DNA of 12,420 nucleotides. Source: Bacteroidales bacterium. Its GTDB lineage: Bacteria; Bacteroidota; Bacteroidia; Bacteroidales; UBA7960. The position numbers were made by a program, and so were the translations under genes. The notes beneath the pieces were generated by a model. It did no database searches and was not told where the DNA came from. It saw only the letters and a program-made list of their open reading frames with translations. Each line of letters opens with the position of its first letter. Position 1 is the stretch's first letter. Shown here in pieces: positions 6,045 to 12,420 of the stretch. The stretch lies in NCBI GenBank assembly GCA_003557765.1, contig PWNO01000231.1:1-12420 (forward strand), given 5' to 3'.

Positions 6045-7394
6045 TCACGATTTGCTTTTGAACATCTTGTCGACGCCATCGAAGGCATCAGGCAGTGCAA
6101 ACACCACCACCTTGTCACCCGACTGTATCTGCATGTCGCCCCGTGCAATGCACCCTTCATTATCGCGAATGACACCGCCAATGATGGCCTCACGCGGAAA
6201 GTTCAGGCGACGTATGGGTTTTTTCGTCACAGGCGAACCTTCTGCTGCCAGGAATTCAAAGACTTCTGCATCCACACTGGTGAGGCACTTTGTGGAGACC
6301 ACGTCTGCAGTCATGGTGAAACGAATGATATAGCTGGCGGTGGCCAGCTTTTTATTGATGATGGTATCAATACCCACACTTTGTGATATCTCAATGAAGT
6401 CAATATTCTCTACGAGGGCAATTGTTTTTTTTACTCCATAGCGCTTGGCAAGCAAACAGGTCAGGATATTGGTTTCTGAGTTGTTGGTCACTGCCACGAA
6501 AGCGTCCATGGAGGAGACACTTTCGCTCTCCAGCAGGTTGATGTCCCGTGCATCTCCATTGATCACAAGGGTAGAGCGCAGTTGGTCTGAGAGTTCATTT
6601 GCCCGTTCAACGTCCATGTCGAAAAGTTTCACGCTGAAATCTTTTTCAAGCGATGCGGCAGCCTGGCTGCCCACTGCGCCACCACCCACGATCATCACGT
6701 TATTGATTTCGAAGCGTTTTTTGCCACCCAACTCCAGGAGGTGATCGATGCCTTTGGGCTTGGTGACCACATAGGCCAGGTCGTCCGCCTGGAAACGGTC
6801 ATCGCCCCTTGGAATGATGGTTTTCGCCCGCCGGTGAATGGAAACCGCACGGAAATTCAGTTGTTCATATTCTTTGGCTATCTCACGAAGGGTTTTGCCA
6901 ATCACTGGCGCGCCGGCCTCCAGCTTCACCAGCATGAGGGATAGTTTGTGGTCGGTGAAATCAAAAATCTCTGCAGCAGCTGTATTGGTCAGCAGGTTCG
7001 CGATCTCTTTTGCAGCGATGAGCTCGGGAGAAACCAGGTAATCAATTCCCAGGTCTTTGTAATGCCTTTTGCACTCCTGGGTAAGGTATTCGGGTTCATT
7101 GACCTTTGCGATGCATTTTTTTGCCCCCAGGCGCTTGGCAAGCAAGGCGGTGAGCAGGTTTAACCTTCCGTCGTTATGTGCACTGATAACCAGTTCTGTC
7201 CGCCGTACATCCGCATTTTTCAACACCTGTATGGAGGTGGAGTCTCCTACGATGGTGAGCAGGTCAGAGTAAGATTCAATGACCTTGAGCAGGTCTTTGT
7301 TCGGTGCCACCAGGGTAACGTCATGGTTTTCACCCGACAAAAGCTCAGCAAGGTGCAGCGCTACCTGGCTGTCACCTGTGATCAGAATATTCAT
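6045..7394 (-). CDS. trkA: Trk potassium-uptake regulatory subunit TrkA
   Basis: 449 residues from the ATG at 7394, the normal length of a double-RCK TrkA. The order is RCK-N (1 to about 140), RCK-C (about 141-215), a second RCK-N (about 230-365) and a second RCK-C (about 370-440). TrkA forms a cytoplasmic ring that gates the membrane channel TrkH in response to nucleotides. The second Rossmann unit has an intact VGGGAVG (236-242) and an acidic LFDMD (257-261) for ribose binding. In the first, the motif is degenerate: TGDSQVA replaces GxGxxG (6-12), and LVAPN stands where an acidic residue is expected (28-32). This suggests only half of the nucleotide sites are used. No trkH lies in the window; the next gene downstream is a glycosyltransferase. 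Confidence 0.94.
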   Translation of the reverse strand: MNILITGDSQVALHLAELLSGENHDVTLVAPNKDLLKVIESYSDLLTIVGDSTSIQVLKNADVRRTELVISAHNDGRLNLLTALLAKRLGAKKCIAKVNEPEYLTQECKRHYKDLGIDYLVSPELIAAKEIANLLTNTAAAEIFDFTDHKLSLMLVKLEAGAPVIGKTLREIAKEYEQLNFRAVSIHRRAKTIIPRGDDRFQADDLAYVVTKPKGIDHLLELGGKKRFEINNVMIVGGGAVGSQAAASLEKDFSVKLFDMDVERANELSDQLRSTLVINGDARDINLLESESVSSMDAFVAVTNNSETNILTCLLAKRYGVKKTIALVENIDFIEISQSVGIDTIINKKLATASYIIRFTMTADVVSTKCLTSVDAEVFEFLAAEGSPVTKKPIRRLNFPREAIIGGVIRDNEGCIARGDMQIQSGDKVVVFALPDAFDGVDKMFKSKS

Positions 7395-7414
7395 TACTTA
7401 GTTGATTTAAAAAG

Positions 7415-7422
7415 CAAATATA
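7415..7422 (-). promoter_or_regulatory. Promoter -7 box of trkA
   Basis: The complement reads TATATTTG, an exact TAnnTTTG match, ending 20 nt upstream of the trkA ATG, so the leader would be about 15 nt. No -33 TTG is evident. The rest of 7423-7613 (between the trkA start and the ispG end) shows no gene or clear terminator. Confidence 0.5.
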
Positions 7423-7613
7423 CTACCTTTTACATAATCCATGCCCATAATGCCGCGTTGAAAAAATACCGGTGTCGCTTACAGTTACTGCGACTCCAAT
7501 GGGCGCAGGCGGATGCGATCACATCTTCTTTGGATCAATTGTAAGCCCGGATGGTTCCTTGTAAAGCATTGGTAATTTGGAAGCGGTTGATATTTGTTGC
7601 GGCCCGGAGCACT

Positions 7614-8990
7614 TTACCCGAGTCTTTGTTGTATATGCATGATGGCTTCCTGTACCGTGATGTGCTGAGCCCGGCAATATCCGCCCTCAAAGAGACTCAC
7701 TTTCCCTTTGTGTGTAGCAATGACGCCGTAATCCGCGCCGGCCATTTCACCAGGCCCGTTGACCATGCAGCCCATGATGGCGATGCTGACGCCGGGGTAC
7801 TGCCCCAGTTCGCGAGAAAAGGTGTGGCATAAGCTTTCCATGTCAGCCTTTGTCCTGGCGCAGGCCGGGCAGCTGATAAAACGAGTGCCTGTGTTACGCA
7901 GGCCGGCCGCTTGCATGATGCTGTTTGCCACCTCAGCTTCCAGATCTCTGTTGGCAGGGTGCAATGCACGGATACGAAAATTTTTGACAGCTGCTTTTTC
8001 CGCGAACCTTGTCCATTCGTAAGCCAGTGCTGCAATGAAACTGTCAGGATCTTCAAGGTCACAGTCTATTTGCAGCCTCTGGTCATGAAAAGACGTGTTG
8101 CAATGGTGGGTAAGTTTACCTGAAGCACCTGCGATCAGCTGGCGCGCAAAGCGTATTTCGTTTTCCGGTGCTTCCGTCAGACTTACCCTGATGGTATCAC
8201 CAATGCCTTCCATCAACACAGGCATTGTGCCCAGGGCGGAAGAGATCCTTCCGGGCACTCCCATCCCGGCCTCGGTCACCCCGATGTGCATAGGGTAGCG
8301 CTGACCTGTTTTTTGCAGGTTGTGGTGCATCAGGCGGCAGGCCGTCACAGTTTCTGCCGGACTACTTGTTTTCACCGATACGATGGATTGGAAAAAGCCA
8401 AGGCCTTCCAGGATGTCCAGGTAGTCCAGGTTTTCATTGACGAGGGTGTGGACCGGATCTTTTCTGTGGGCTTGGCCGGTCAGTGAACCGGCATTGCCTC
8501 CCAGCCGGATGGCGGTGTGGTGCTTGCGGCATGCGGCCACCAAGGGTTCGAGCTGTGTGACGAGTGCCTGCCGGAGCGCGGAGCGTGTCTTTGTTGGAGA
8601 TGCTTTTGTGTTTCCTGCAGCAACGTGTGTCCTGGCCTGATTGGCAAAATTGGCGGGATTGATGCGCAGCTTGTCTGCAACTGCGGCAGCTTCAATGGCC
8701 AGATCCTGTCGGTAGTGAATGTCTGCAACCAGTGGGTGGGTATAACCGCCATTGATCAGCCTGGCCTTAATTTGCTCAAAAGACTTCAGGGATACATGAT
8801 CAGGTACACTGATCCGCATGTAATCGGCGCCTGCATCAATGGCCTTGATGCATTGCTCCATGGTGACATGCACCTGGCGGGTGTCTGTTTTGGTCATTGA
8901 TTGGATACGGACGGGATAATCTCCACCCAGTGGCGTGTTCCCCACGTCAACCGCCCTGCTTTTGCTAATGCTATGGTGTGATGTACTCAT
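7614..8990 (-). CDS. ispG: 4-hydroxy-3-methylbut-2-enyl-diphosphate synthase, type II-like
   Basis: 458 residues from the ATG at 8990. IspG (GcpE) reduces ME-cPP to HMBPP in the MEP isoprenoid pathway using a [4Fe-4S] cluster in the cytoplasm. The N-terminal TIM barrel shows VRIQSMTKTDT (27-37), RINPANF (109-115; most relatives have NPGN) and the type II signature HIGVTEAGMGVPGRISSALG...GIGDTIRVSLTEAP (235-275). The C-terminal cluster domain has Cys374 and Cys377 in SCPAC, and Cys408 with Glu415 in MGCMVNGPGE, the expected ligands. About 100 residues separate the barrel from the cluster domain, against roughly 35 in the E. coli form and, as I recall, well over 200 in most Bacteroidetes enzymes, so the insert is unusually short. 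It begins 35 nt after the phosphodiesterase gene, probably in the same transcript. Confidence 0.95.
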   Translation of the reverse strand: MSTSHHSISKSRAVDVGNTPLGGDYPVRIQSMTKTDTRQVHVTMEQCIKAIDAGADYMRISVPDHVSLKSFEQIKARLINGGYTHPLVADIHYRQDLAIEAAAVADKLRINPANFANQARTHVAAGNTKASPTKTRSALRQALVTQLEPLVAACRKHHTAIRLGGNAGSLTGQAHRKDPVHTLVNENLDYLDILEGLGFFQSIVSVKTSSPAETVTACRLMHHNLQKTGQRYPMHIGVTEAGMGVPGRISSALGTMPVLMEGIGDTIRVSLTEAPENEIRFARQLIAGASGKLTHHCNTSFHDQRLQIDCDLEDPDSFIAALAYEWTRFAEKAAVKNFRIRALHPANRDLEAEVANSIMQAAGLRNTGTRFISCPACARTKADMESLCHTFSRELGQYPGVSIAIMGCMVNGPGEMAGADYGVIATHKGKVSLFEGGYCRAQHITVQEAIMHIQQRLG

Positions 8991-9025
8991 GGGCTTACAC
9001 CTGCCTTAAATGCATTTACCCTATG

Positions 9026-10255
9026 CTATCTGAGCATGCCCTGCACGCGTTCCAGTTTTCCATCCACCGGAGCAGGATCAAGCCCCATGATCTCGGTGAT
9101 CAACGGATAGAGGTCAACAAGCTCGAAAGGCTCGTGCACGTGGCCTTCCTTAAAGGCTGGACCCATGGCATAAAAAATGGTGTGCATGTCCTTCTTGGCA
9201 TTGTCCCAGCCATGTCCGCCGCCTGTGTAGAAGCGCTCTTCAGGTTCTCCCCATCCGATGTTCCAGGTCGAGTCGGCCAGCACGATCAGGTCAAGTGCGC
9301 GTGGATTGTGCCCAAAATTAAGACGATCAGGAACTTCTCCCGCACGCCAGATATGGACATTTTCCACGTCCTTCATGATATGGTAAATGCTGTCCTTCAT
9401 CCCTTCCGCAGGACGCCAGAACTGCAACGGATTGTGTCCGAAAGAGATCTCAAGCCAGTCACGATCCACGTATTGCCCCACATCCACATAACGCTCCTGG
9501 CTTCTCTCGGTCATCCCATGATCGGAAGTGACGATCAGGTTTACCTGATCGGCGATGGGCAGCTCCCTAATGTGGTCAATAAGCACGCCTACCAGGCTGT
9601 CGAGCTCGGTCACCAGCTCATCGATCTCTTCGCTCTCCGGACCAGTACGGTGGCCCTGGGAGTCGGGTTCGTGAAAATAGAACATGATCAGCTGGGGACG
9701 CTCTTCTATGGGTAGCTGCAACCAATAGGCCACCGTGTCTACCCTGGCGGCGAAAGGATGTCCCGTATCATAGATTTTCCAATAGGAAGGCTGTATGCCT
9801 TTTACCGGTGCTTCAGAACCCACCCAGAAATAGGATGCGGATGTCATGCCCTGTTTTTCAGCGGTCACCCAGATTGGTTCTCCGCCGTAAAACCTGCCAT
9901 CTTCCACTGCATCGCGGTCACGCATCCGGTAGGTCATGTCGAGCTCCGGACAATAAAAATTGTTGTTGACAATGCCATGGTTGTCAGGATAAAGTCCTGT
10001 GGCCATGGTATAGTGATTGGGGAAGGTGTTGCTGGGGAAGGCCGGCTTGACGTACTCAGTGCTTACCCCGTTGGCAGCTATGTAATCCAGGTTCGGTGTG
10101 TGGGTCCGGTTGGCATAATCCCACCGGAAGCCATCCATCGAAAGCATGATCAGGTATTGCTCCTCCTCCAGCTGTTTGCCCTCTGTCGTGCAACTGCCAG
10201 CAAAAAGGACCAACAGGATGGATATCCACATGGTAGCATTCATGGTATTCTTCAT
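9026..10255 (-). CDS. NPP-type nucleotide pyrophosphatase/phosphodiesterase lipoprotein
   Basis: 409 residues from the ATG at 10255 (the ATG at 10243 is an alternative). Residues 1-22 form a signal peptide with a lipobox-like AGSC ending at Cys22; -3 is Ala rather than Leu, so lipidation is likely but not typical. The mature protein is an alkaline-phosphatase-superfamily NPP enzyme: Asp41 in SMDGFRWDY, nucleophile Thr77 in SNTFPNHYTMATGLYP, Asp198 and His202 in HEPDSQGH, Asp245-His246 in TSDHGMT, and His348 in GGGHGWDN, together a complete two-zinc site. Such enzymes hydrolyse nucleotide pyrophosphates or phosphodiesters, here in the periplasm or at the cell surface; the substrate cannot be told. 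It lies upstream of ispG (35 nt), and its leader contains octamer and heptamer repeats. Confidence 0.93.
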   Translation of the reverse strand: MKNTMNATMWISILLVLFAGSCTTEGKQLEEEQYLIMLSMDGFRWDYANRTHTPNLDYIAANGVSTEYVKPAFPSNTFPNHYTMATGLYPDNHGIVNNNFYCPELDMTYRMRDRDAVEDGRFYGGEPIWVTAEKQGMTSASYFWVGSEAPVKGIQPSYWKIYDTGHPFAARVDTVAYWLQLPIEERPQLIMFYFHEPDSQGHRTGPESEEIDELVTELDSLVGVLIDHIRELPIADQVNLIVTSDHGMTERSQERYVDVGQYVDRDWLEISFGHNPLQFWRPAEGMKDSIYHIMKDVENVHIWRAGEVPDRLNFGHNPRALDLIVLADSTWNIGWGEPEERFYTGGGHGWDNAKKDMHTIFYAMGPAFKEGHVHEPFELVDLYPLITEIMGLDPAPVDGKLERVQGMLR

Positions 10256-10273
10256 AGGGAAAGATTTTGTTTA

Positions 10274-10313
10274 AAAGTCTAAAAGTCGAAATGTCTAAAG
10301 GTCGAAATGTCCG
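10274..10313. repeat. Octamer tandem repeat, 5 units
   Basis: Five 8-bp units read AAAAGTCT, AAAAGTCG, AAATGTCT, AAAGGTCG and AAATGTCC. The array lies 18 bp upstream of the minus-strand phosphodiesterase ATG. It shares a 19-bp identical run (AAAAGTCGAAATGTCTAAA) with the array at 2281-2312. Confidence 0.8.
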
Positions 10314-10322
10314 GCATGACAG

Positions 10323-10366
10323 CCAACAACCAACAACCAATAGCCAACAGCCAATATCCAACAGCC
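10323..10366. repeat. Heptamer tandem repeat, 6 units
   Basis: Six exact 7-bp steps: CCAACAA, CCAACAA, CCAATAG, CCAACAG, CCAATAT, CCAACAG, then CC. It begins 9 bp after the octamer array in the same divergent spacer, but its unit length and sequence differ, so it is a separate repeat type. Confidence 0.8.
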
Positions 10367-10383
10367 TTTTTCATAACATTATA

Positions 10384-10391
10384 CAAATGTA
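10384..10391 (-). promoter_or_regulatory. Possible -7 box of the phosphodiesterase-ispG unit
   Basis: The complement reads TACATTTG, matching TAnnTTTG, but without a clear -33 TTG. A start near 10379 would place both repeat arrays inside a leader of about 120 nt. Confidence 0.35.
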
Positions 10392-10456
10392 AGTATTTTC
10401 ATATTATTAACCGCATACCCATGCGTATTGCCCGGTACCCGCTATCCTACTTTTCA

Positions 10457-10464
10457 TATCTTTG
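10457..10464 (+). promoter_or_regulatory. Promoter -7 box touching the rseC start
   Basis: TATCTTTG matches TAnnTTTG exactly and ends only 4 nt before the ATG at 10469, so transcription would start at or next to the start codon. The nearest upstream TTG (10428-10430) is 26 bp away, longer than usual. Confidence 0.4.
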
Positions 10465-10468
10465 TATC

Positions 10469-10921
10469 ATGGAATATAAGCACGCACAGCAGATTTGCCA
10501 CCCCGGCGTGGTTGAGCGGGTCGACGGGCATGATGTGTTGGTGAAGATAGAATCCCAGGCCGCCTGCGGTAAATGCCAGGCCAAAAGTTATTGTGGCATG
10601 GGCGAATCCACCGAAAAGGCCATAGAGGTCGATCTTCGCAGGGCCGGGTCGGACATGCTTCCAAAAGACTTTTACCCCGGCCAGCCTGTGGAGGTGATCT
10701 TGTCGCGTGCGCTCGGTTACAAAGCCCTATTGATGGGTTACATGCTCCCTTTTCTTATATTGTTGGCTGCACTGACTATCATGTTCTATACTACGGGCAA
10801 CGAAGGACTATCCGCCCTGGTTGCCGTGCTGTTGATGGCGCCCTATTATGGTCTCCTCTATCATTACCGCCACAAGCTGCGGCAGACCTTTCATTTCTCC
10901 ATAAGGCCGTTGGGAAAGTAA
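10469..10921 (+). CDS. rseC: RseC/MucC-family membrane protein, Rnf-associated
   Basis: 150 residues from the ATG at 10469 (MEYKHAQQICHPG). The frame runs back to 10307, but that extension only translates the repeats and lacks a promoter. The family mark is the cysteine cluster AACGKCQAKSYC (C33, C36, C42), with C10 nearby. Two membrane segments follow (about 84-107 and 113-132), then a basic tail (HYRHKLRQ) likely facing the cytoplasm. RseC-family proteins accompany Rnf/Rsx electron-transport complexes; in E. coli one takes part in reducing SoxR, and in Bacteroidota the gene is often just upstream of rnfB, as here. A redox or assembly role in the Rnf complex is therefore inferred. The octamer array at 10925 begins three bases after its stop codon. 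Confidence 0.9.
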   Translation: MEYKHAQQICHPGVVERVDGHDVLVKIESQAACGKCQAKSYCGMGESTEKAIEVDLRRAGSDMLPKDFYPGQPVEVILSRALGYKALLMGYMLPFLILLAALTIMFYTTGNEGLSALVAVLLMAPYYGLLYHYRHKLRQTFHFSIRPLGK

Positions 10922-10924
10922 AAC

Positions 10925-11090
10925 GACAAAAGGGAAAAATGACAAAAGGACAAAGGGACAAAAGGACAAAGGGACAAAAGGACAAAGGGACAAAAGGACA
11001 AAGGGACGAAATGACAAAAGGATGAAATGACAAAAGGACAAAAGGACGAAAGGACGAAAGGACAAAAGTCTCAAGGTCGAAAGGTCGGGG
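10925..11090. repeat. Octamer tandem array, about 20 units
   Basis: An unbroken 8-bp period runs from 10925. The commonest unit is GACAAAAG, alternating with GACAAAGG over 10941-11104 counted as 10941-11004 on this scale, with variants GACGAAAT, GACGAAAG and GATGAAAT. The last units drift to TCTCAAGG and TCGAAAGG, the form seen in the other arrays. It lies between the rseC stop and the rnf promoter. A long minus-strand reading frame across it (repeating LSFCPFV) is an artefact of the period, since 24 bp is three units. Confidence 0.9.
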
Positions 11091-11163
11091 TATGCGGATG
11101 CTTTGTGGTGGGGTGATGGTTTGTGTGCTGCAAAGATTGGATAATCGGGGGTAAGGGCGGAAG

Positions 11164-11227
11164 GACAAAAAGACAAAAAGACAAATGTCTAAATGTCGAA
11201 AAGTCTAAAGGTCGAAAGGTCTGGGGG
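11164..11227. repeat. Octamer tandem array, 8 units
   Basis: Eight 8-bp units read GACAAAAA twice, GACAAATG, TCTAAATG, TCGAAAAG, TCTAAAGG, TCGAAAGG and TCTGGGGG. The array changes from the GACAAAA type to the TCTAAA/TCGAAA type along its length, tying the 10925 array to those at 2281 and 10274. The 73-bp stretch between the two arrays is G-rich and non-repetitive. Confidence 0.85.
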
Positions 11228-11266
11228 GTGGAAATTTAGAGCAATTCTAAACTAGTTTCTATATGT

Positions 11267-11329
11267 CTGATTATCAGGATGCGTTTCTGGTGTGTGGCAT
11301 GCTTCTCTTTATAGATACCACATAATCAG
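11267..11329. other. Inverted repeat upstream of the rnf promoter
   Basis: CTGATTAT at 11267-11274 is the exact complement of ATAATCAG at 11322-11329, with a shorter TGTGG/CCACA pair inside (11293-11297, 11318-11322). CTGATTATCAG at 11267-11277 is itself a small palindrome. It could be an operator or a weak rseC terminator; no T tract follows. Confidence 0.35.
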
Positions 11330-11366
11330 CATACTTGAATGGTGCAAAAATGGCTTTTCCGGCACC

Positions 11367-11394
11367 TTGATTTTCATTTAGTTTTCTATTTTTG
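11367..11394 (+). promoter_or_regulatory. Promoter of the rnf operon
   Basis: TATTTTTG at 11387-11394 matches TAnnTTTG exactly, with TTG at 11367-11369, 17 bp upstream. Transcription would start near 11399, giving a leader of about 78 nt with a small hairpin, CGCTC/GAGCG (11424-11439). This promoter lies downstream of the ATG at 11339 and so argues for the later GTG start of rnfB. Confidence 0.65.
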
Positions 11395-11476
11395 CCCATT
11401 GTTGGGTGATATTCACTTAACAACGCTCGGAGTTGAGCGAGAGATAATTCTTCATTCACTAACAAAATCTGTAGCA

Positions 11477-12346
11477 GTGAACGAACTATTCAATGAAATC
11501 ACAGTCTTGTCCGTCGTTTCGCTTGGCGCCATAGGTGGTGTAGCTGCCATCGTATTGTTTTTGGTGGCGCAAAAGTTTAAAGTTATCGAGGATCCCCGCA
11601 TCGATGAAGTGGAAGAGTTGCTTCCCGGAGCGAATTGTGGTGGCTGCGGTCTGGCAGGCTGCAGGGCACTGGCTGAGGCCATCGTCAAAGCGGAAAGCCT
11701 TGATGGGTTCAATTGTCCGCCCGGTGGGAGTGAGGTGATGCAGGACATTGGCAAGGCCATGGGATGGGAGGCTGGAGAGGCAACGCCCATGATCGCTGTC
11801 CTTCGATGCAACGGCACCCGGGAGTTTGCACCGCCCAAGGTGAAATATGAAGGTGCGATGACCTGTGCCTTTGCACATAACCTGTTTGCGGGTGAAGGTG
11901 GATGTCCATTTGGATGCCTGGGTTGTGGCGACTGCGTCGAAGCATGCGATTTTGATGCCATGTATATGGATAAGGATACCAACCTCCCGGTTATTCTGGA
12001 TGATAAGTGTGTGGCCTGCGAAGCCTGCGTGAAAGAATGTCCGCGTAATATCATAGAAATGCGAAAAAAAGGCAAAAAAAGCCGGCGCATTTTTGTGTCC
12101 TGCATCAATGAGGAAAAGGGTGGTGTTGCACGAAAAAATTGCAAGGTGGCCTGTATCGGCTGCGGCAAATGTGTGAAAGAGTGCAAGTTTGACGCGATCG
12201 CACTCGAAAATAACCTGGCATACATCGACTATGAGAAATGTACCCTATGTCGTAAGTGTCCTCCGGCATGCCCGACAAATGCCATCCACGAACTGAATTT
12301 CCCAGTGAGGAAAAAGAAAGTGGAAAAAGAAGCAACAACCGAATAA
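11477..12346 (+). CDS. rnfB: Rnf electron-transport complex subunit B
   Basis: 289 residues from the GTG at 11477 (VNELFNEITVLSVVSLGAIGG). There is no in-frame ATG between 11339 and the conserved region, and starting at 11339 would put 46 unrelated residues ahead of the membrane anchor and precede the promoter. A membrane helix (about 8-31) leads to EDPRIDEVEELLPGANCGGCG, with the first [4Fe-4S] site C54, C57, C62, C80. Four ferredoxin-type clusters follow, with cysteines C147/150/153/157, C178/181/184/188, C226/229/232/236 and C255/258/261/265, making five clusters in all. RnfB takes electrons from ferredoxin into the membrane complex that couples NAD reduction to Na+ or H+ export. It is 27 nt upstream of rnfC. 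Confidence 0.95.
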   Translation: MNELFNEITVLSVVSLGAIGGVAAIVLFLVAQKFKVIEDPRIDEVEELLPGANCGGCGLAGCRALAEAIVKAESLDGFNCPPGGSEVMQDIGKAMGWEAGEATPMIAVLRCNGTREFAPPKVKYEGAMTCAFAHNLFAGEGGCPFGCLGCGDCVEACDFDAMYMDKDTNLPVILDDKCVACEACVKECPRNIIEMRKKGKKSRRIFVSCINEEKGGVARKNCKVACIGCGKCVKECKFDAIALENNLAYIDYEKCTLCRKCPPACPTNAIHELNFPVRKKKVEKEATTE

Positions 12347-12373
12347 TTTGTAAACCTGAAGACCCAATATTCG

Positions 12374-12420
12374 ATGCGAGCATTGAAAACTTTTACCATG
12401 GGGGGTGTTCACCCTCCGGA
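12374..12420 (+). CDS. rnfC: Rnf complex subunit C, first codons only
   Basis: The ATG at 12374 opens a frame reading MRALKTFTMGGVHPP up to the window edge. LKTF(S/T)xGGVHPP is the characteristic beginning of RnfC, the cytoplasmic NADH- and FMN-binding subunit. It starts 27 nt after the rnfB stop, the expected gene order. Only 15 complete codons are visible. Confidence 0.85.
   Translation, partial: MRALKTFTMGGVHPP

Noticed and set aside
8978..9715. 245-residue plus-strand frame antisense to the phosphodiesterase
   Set aside because: The minus strand encodes all NPP metal ligands; the plus-strand frame is a shadow.
10307..10468. Extended N-terminus for the RseC-like protein
   Set aside because: It would translate the heptamer repeat (NNQQPIANSQ...), and the family starts at MEYKHAQQI, with the -7 box just before that ATG.
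10791..11176. Minus-strand reading frames of 122-125 residues with repeating LSFCPFV blocks
   Set aside because: They are produced by the octamer array (three 8-bp units equal eight codons) and overlap rseC; no real protein pattern is present.
10925..11227. CRISPR-like array
   Set aside because: The units are 8 bp and directly adjacent, with no spacers and no cas genes nearby.
11274..11465. 63-residue minus-strand frame in the rnf leader
   Set aside because: It overlaps the rnf promoter and inverted repeat, has no recognisable domain, and no promoter was seen for it.
11339..11476. ATG start at 11339 for RnfB
   Set aside because: It adds 46 residues without similarity to RnfB, and a good promoter lies inside this stretch.

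Overview
The window looks like chromosomal DNA from a Bacteroidota bacterium, most likely Bacteroidales-like. The reasons are the gene content (an rseC-type gene directly upstream of rnfB and rnfC, a Bacteroidetes-type GNAT-like protein, a type II-like IspG) and repeated matches to the Bacteroidota promoter -7 box TAnnTTTG before genes, with few recognisable Shine-Dalgarno sequences. The species cannot be fixed from the sequence alone. Nearly all genes are housekeeping or ordinary metabolism. No phage, transposase, CRISPR or defence genes are seen.

Layout. 1-504: 3' end of an alanine dehydrogenase gene (+). 505-916: no gene, but a nested inverted-repeat element (510-723) that can fold as a contiguous three-way junction, then a strong hairpin terminator. 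917-989: tRNA-Lys(UUU) on the minus strand with its own promoter. 1104-2270: GNAT-like protein (-). 2271-2461: divergent spacer with a short octamer repeat and two promoter candidates. 2462-3262: short-chain dehydrogenase (+). 3467-3928 and 3945-4925: an uncharacterised acidic protein followed 16 nt later by manA (+). 4926-5123: convergent spacer with a second inverted-repeat segment resembling part of the first element. 5124-6020 and 6045-7394: GT2 glycosyltransferase behind trkA (-). 7614-8990 and 9026-10255: ispG behind an NPP-type phosphodiesterase lipoprotein (-). 10256-10468: divergent spacer with octamer and heptamer tandem repeats. 10469-10921: rseC-like gene (+). 10922-11476: gene-free, with two octamer arrays, a palindrome and the rnf promoter. 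11477-12346: rnfB. 12374-end: first codons of rnfC.

Function. The right end starts an Rnf operon (ion-pumping ferredoxin:NAD+ oxidoreductase), with the RseC-like membrane protein as its usual partner. ManA links fructose-6-phosphate and mannose-6-phosphate, IspG is the penultimate step of the MEP isoprenoid pathway, and TrkA is the cytoplasmic gating subunit of a potassium transporter whose membrane subunit is not in the window.

The least ordinary material is non-coding: the 510-723 folded element with its apparent relative at 4944-5040, and a dispersed family of exact 8-bp tandem repeats at 2281, 10274, 10925 and 11164, two of which lie within 20 bp upstream of start codons. No new protein system is evident.
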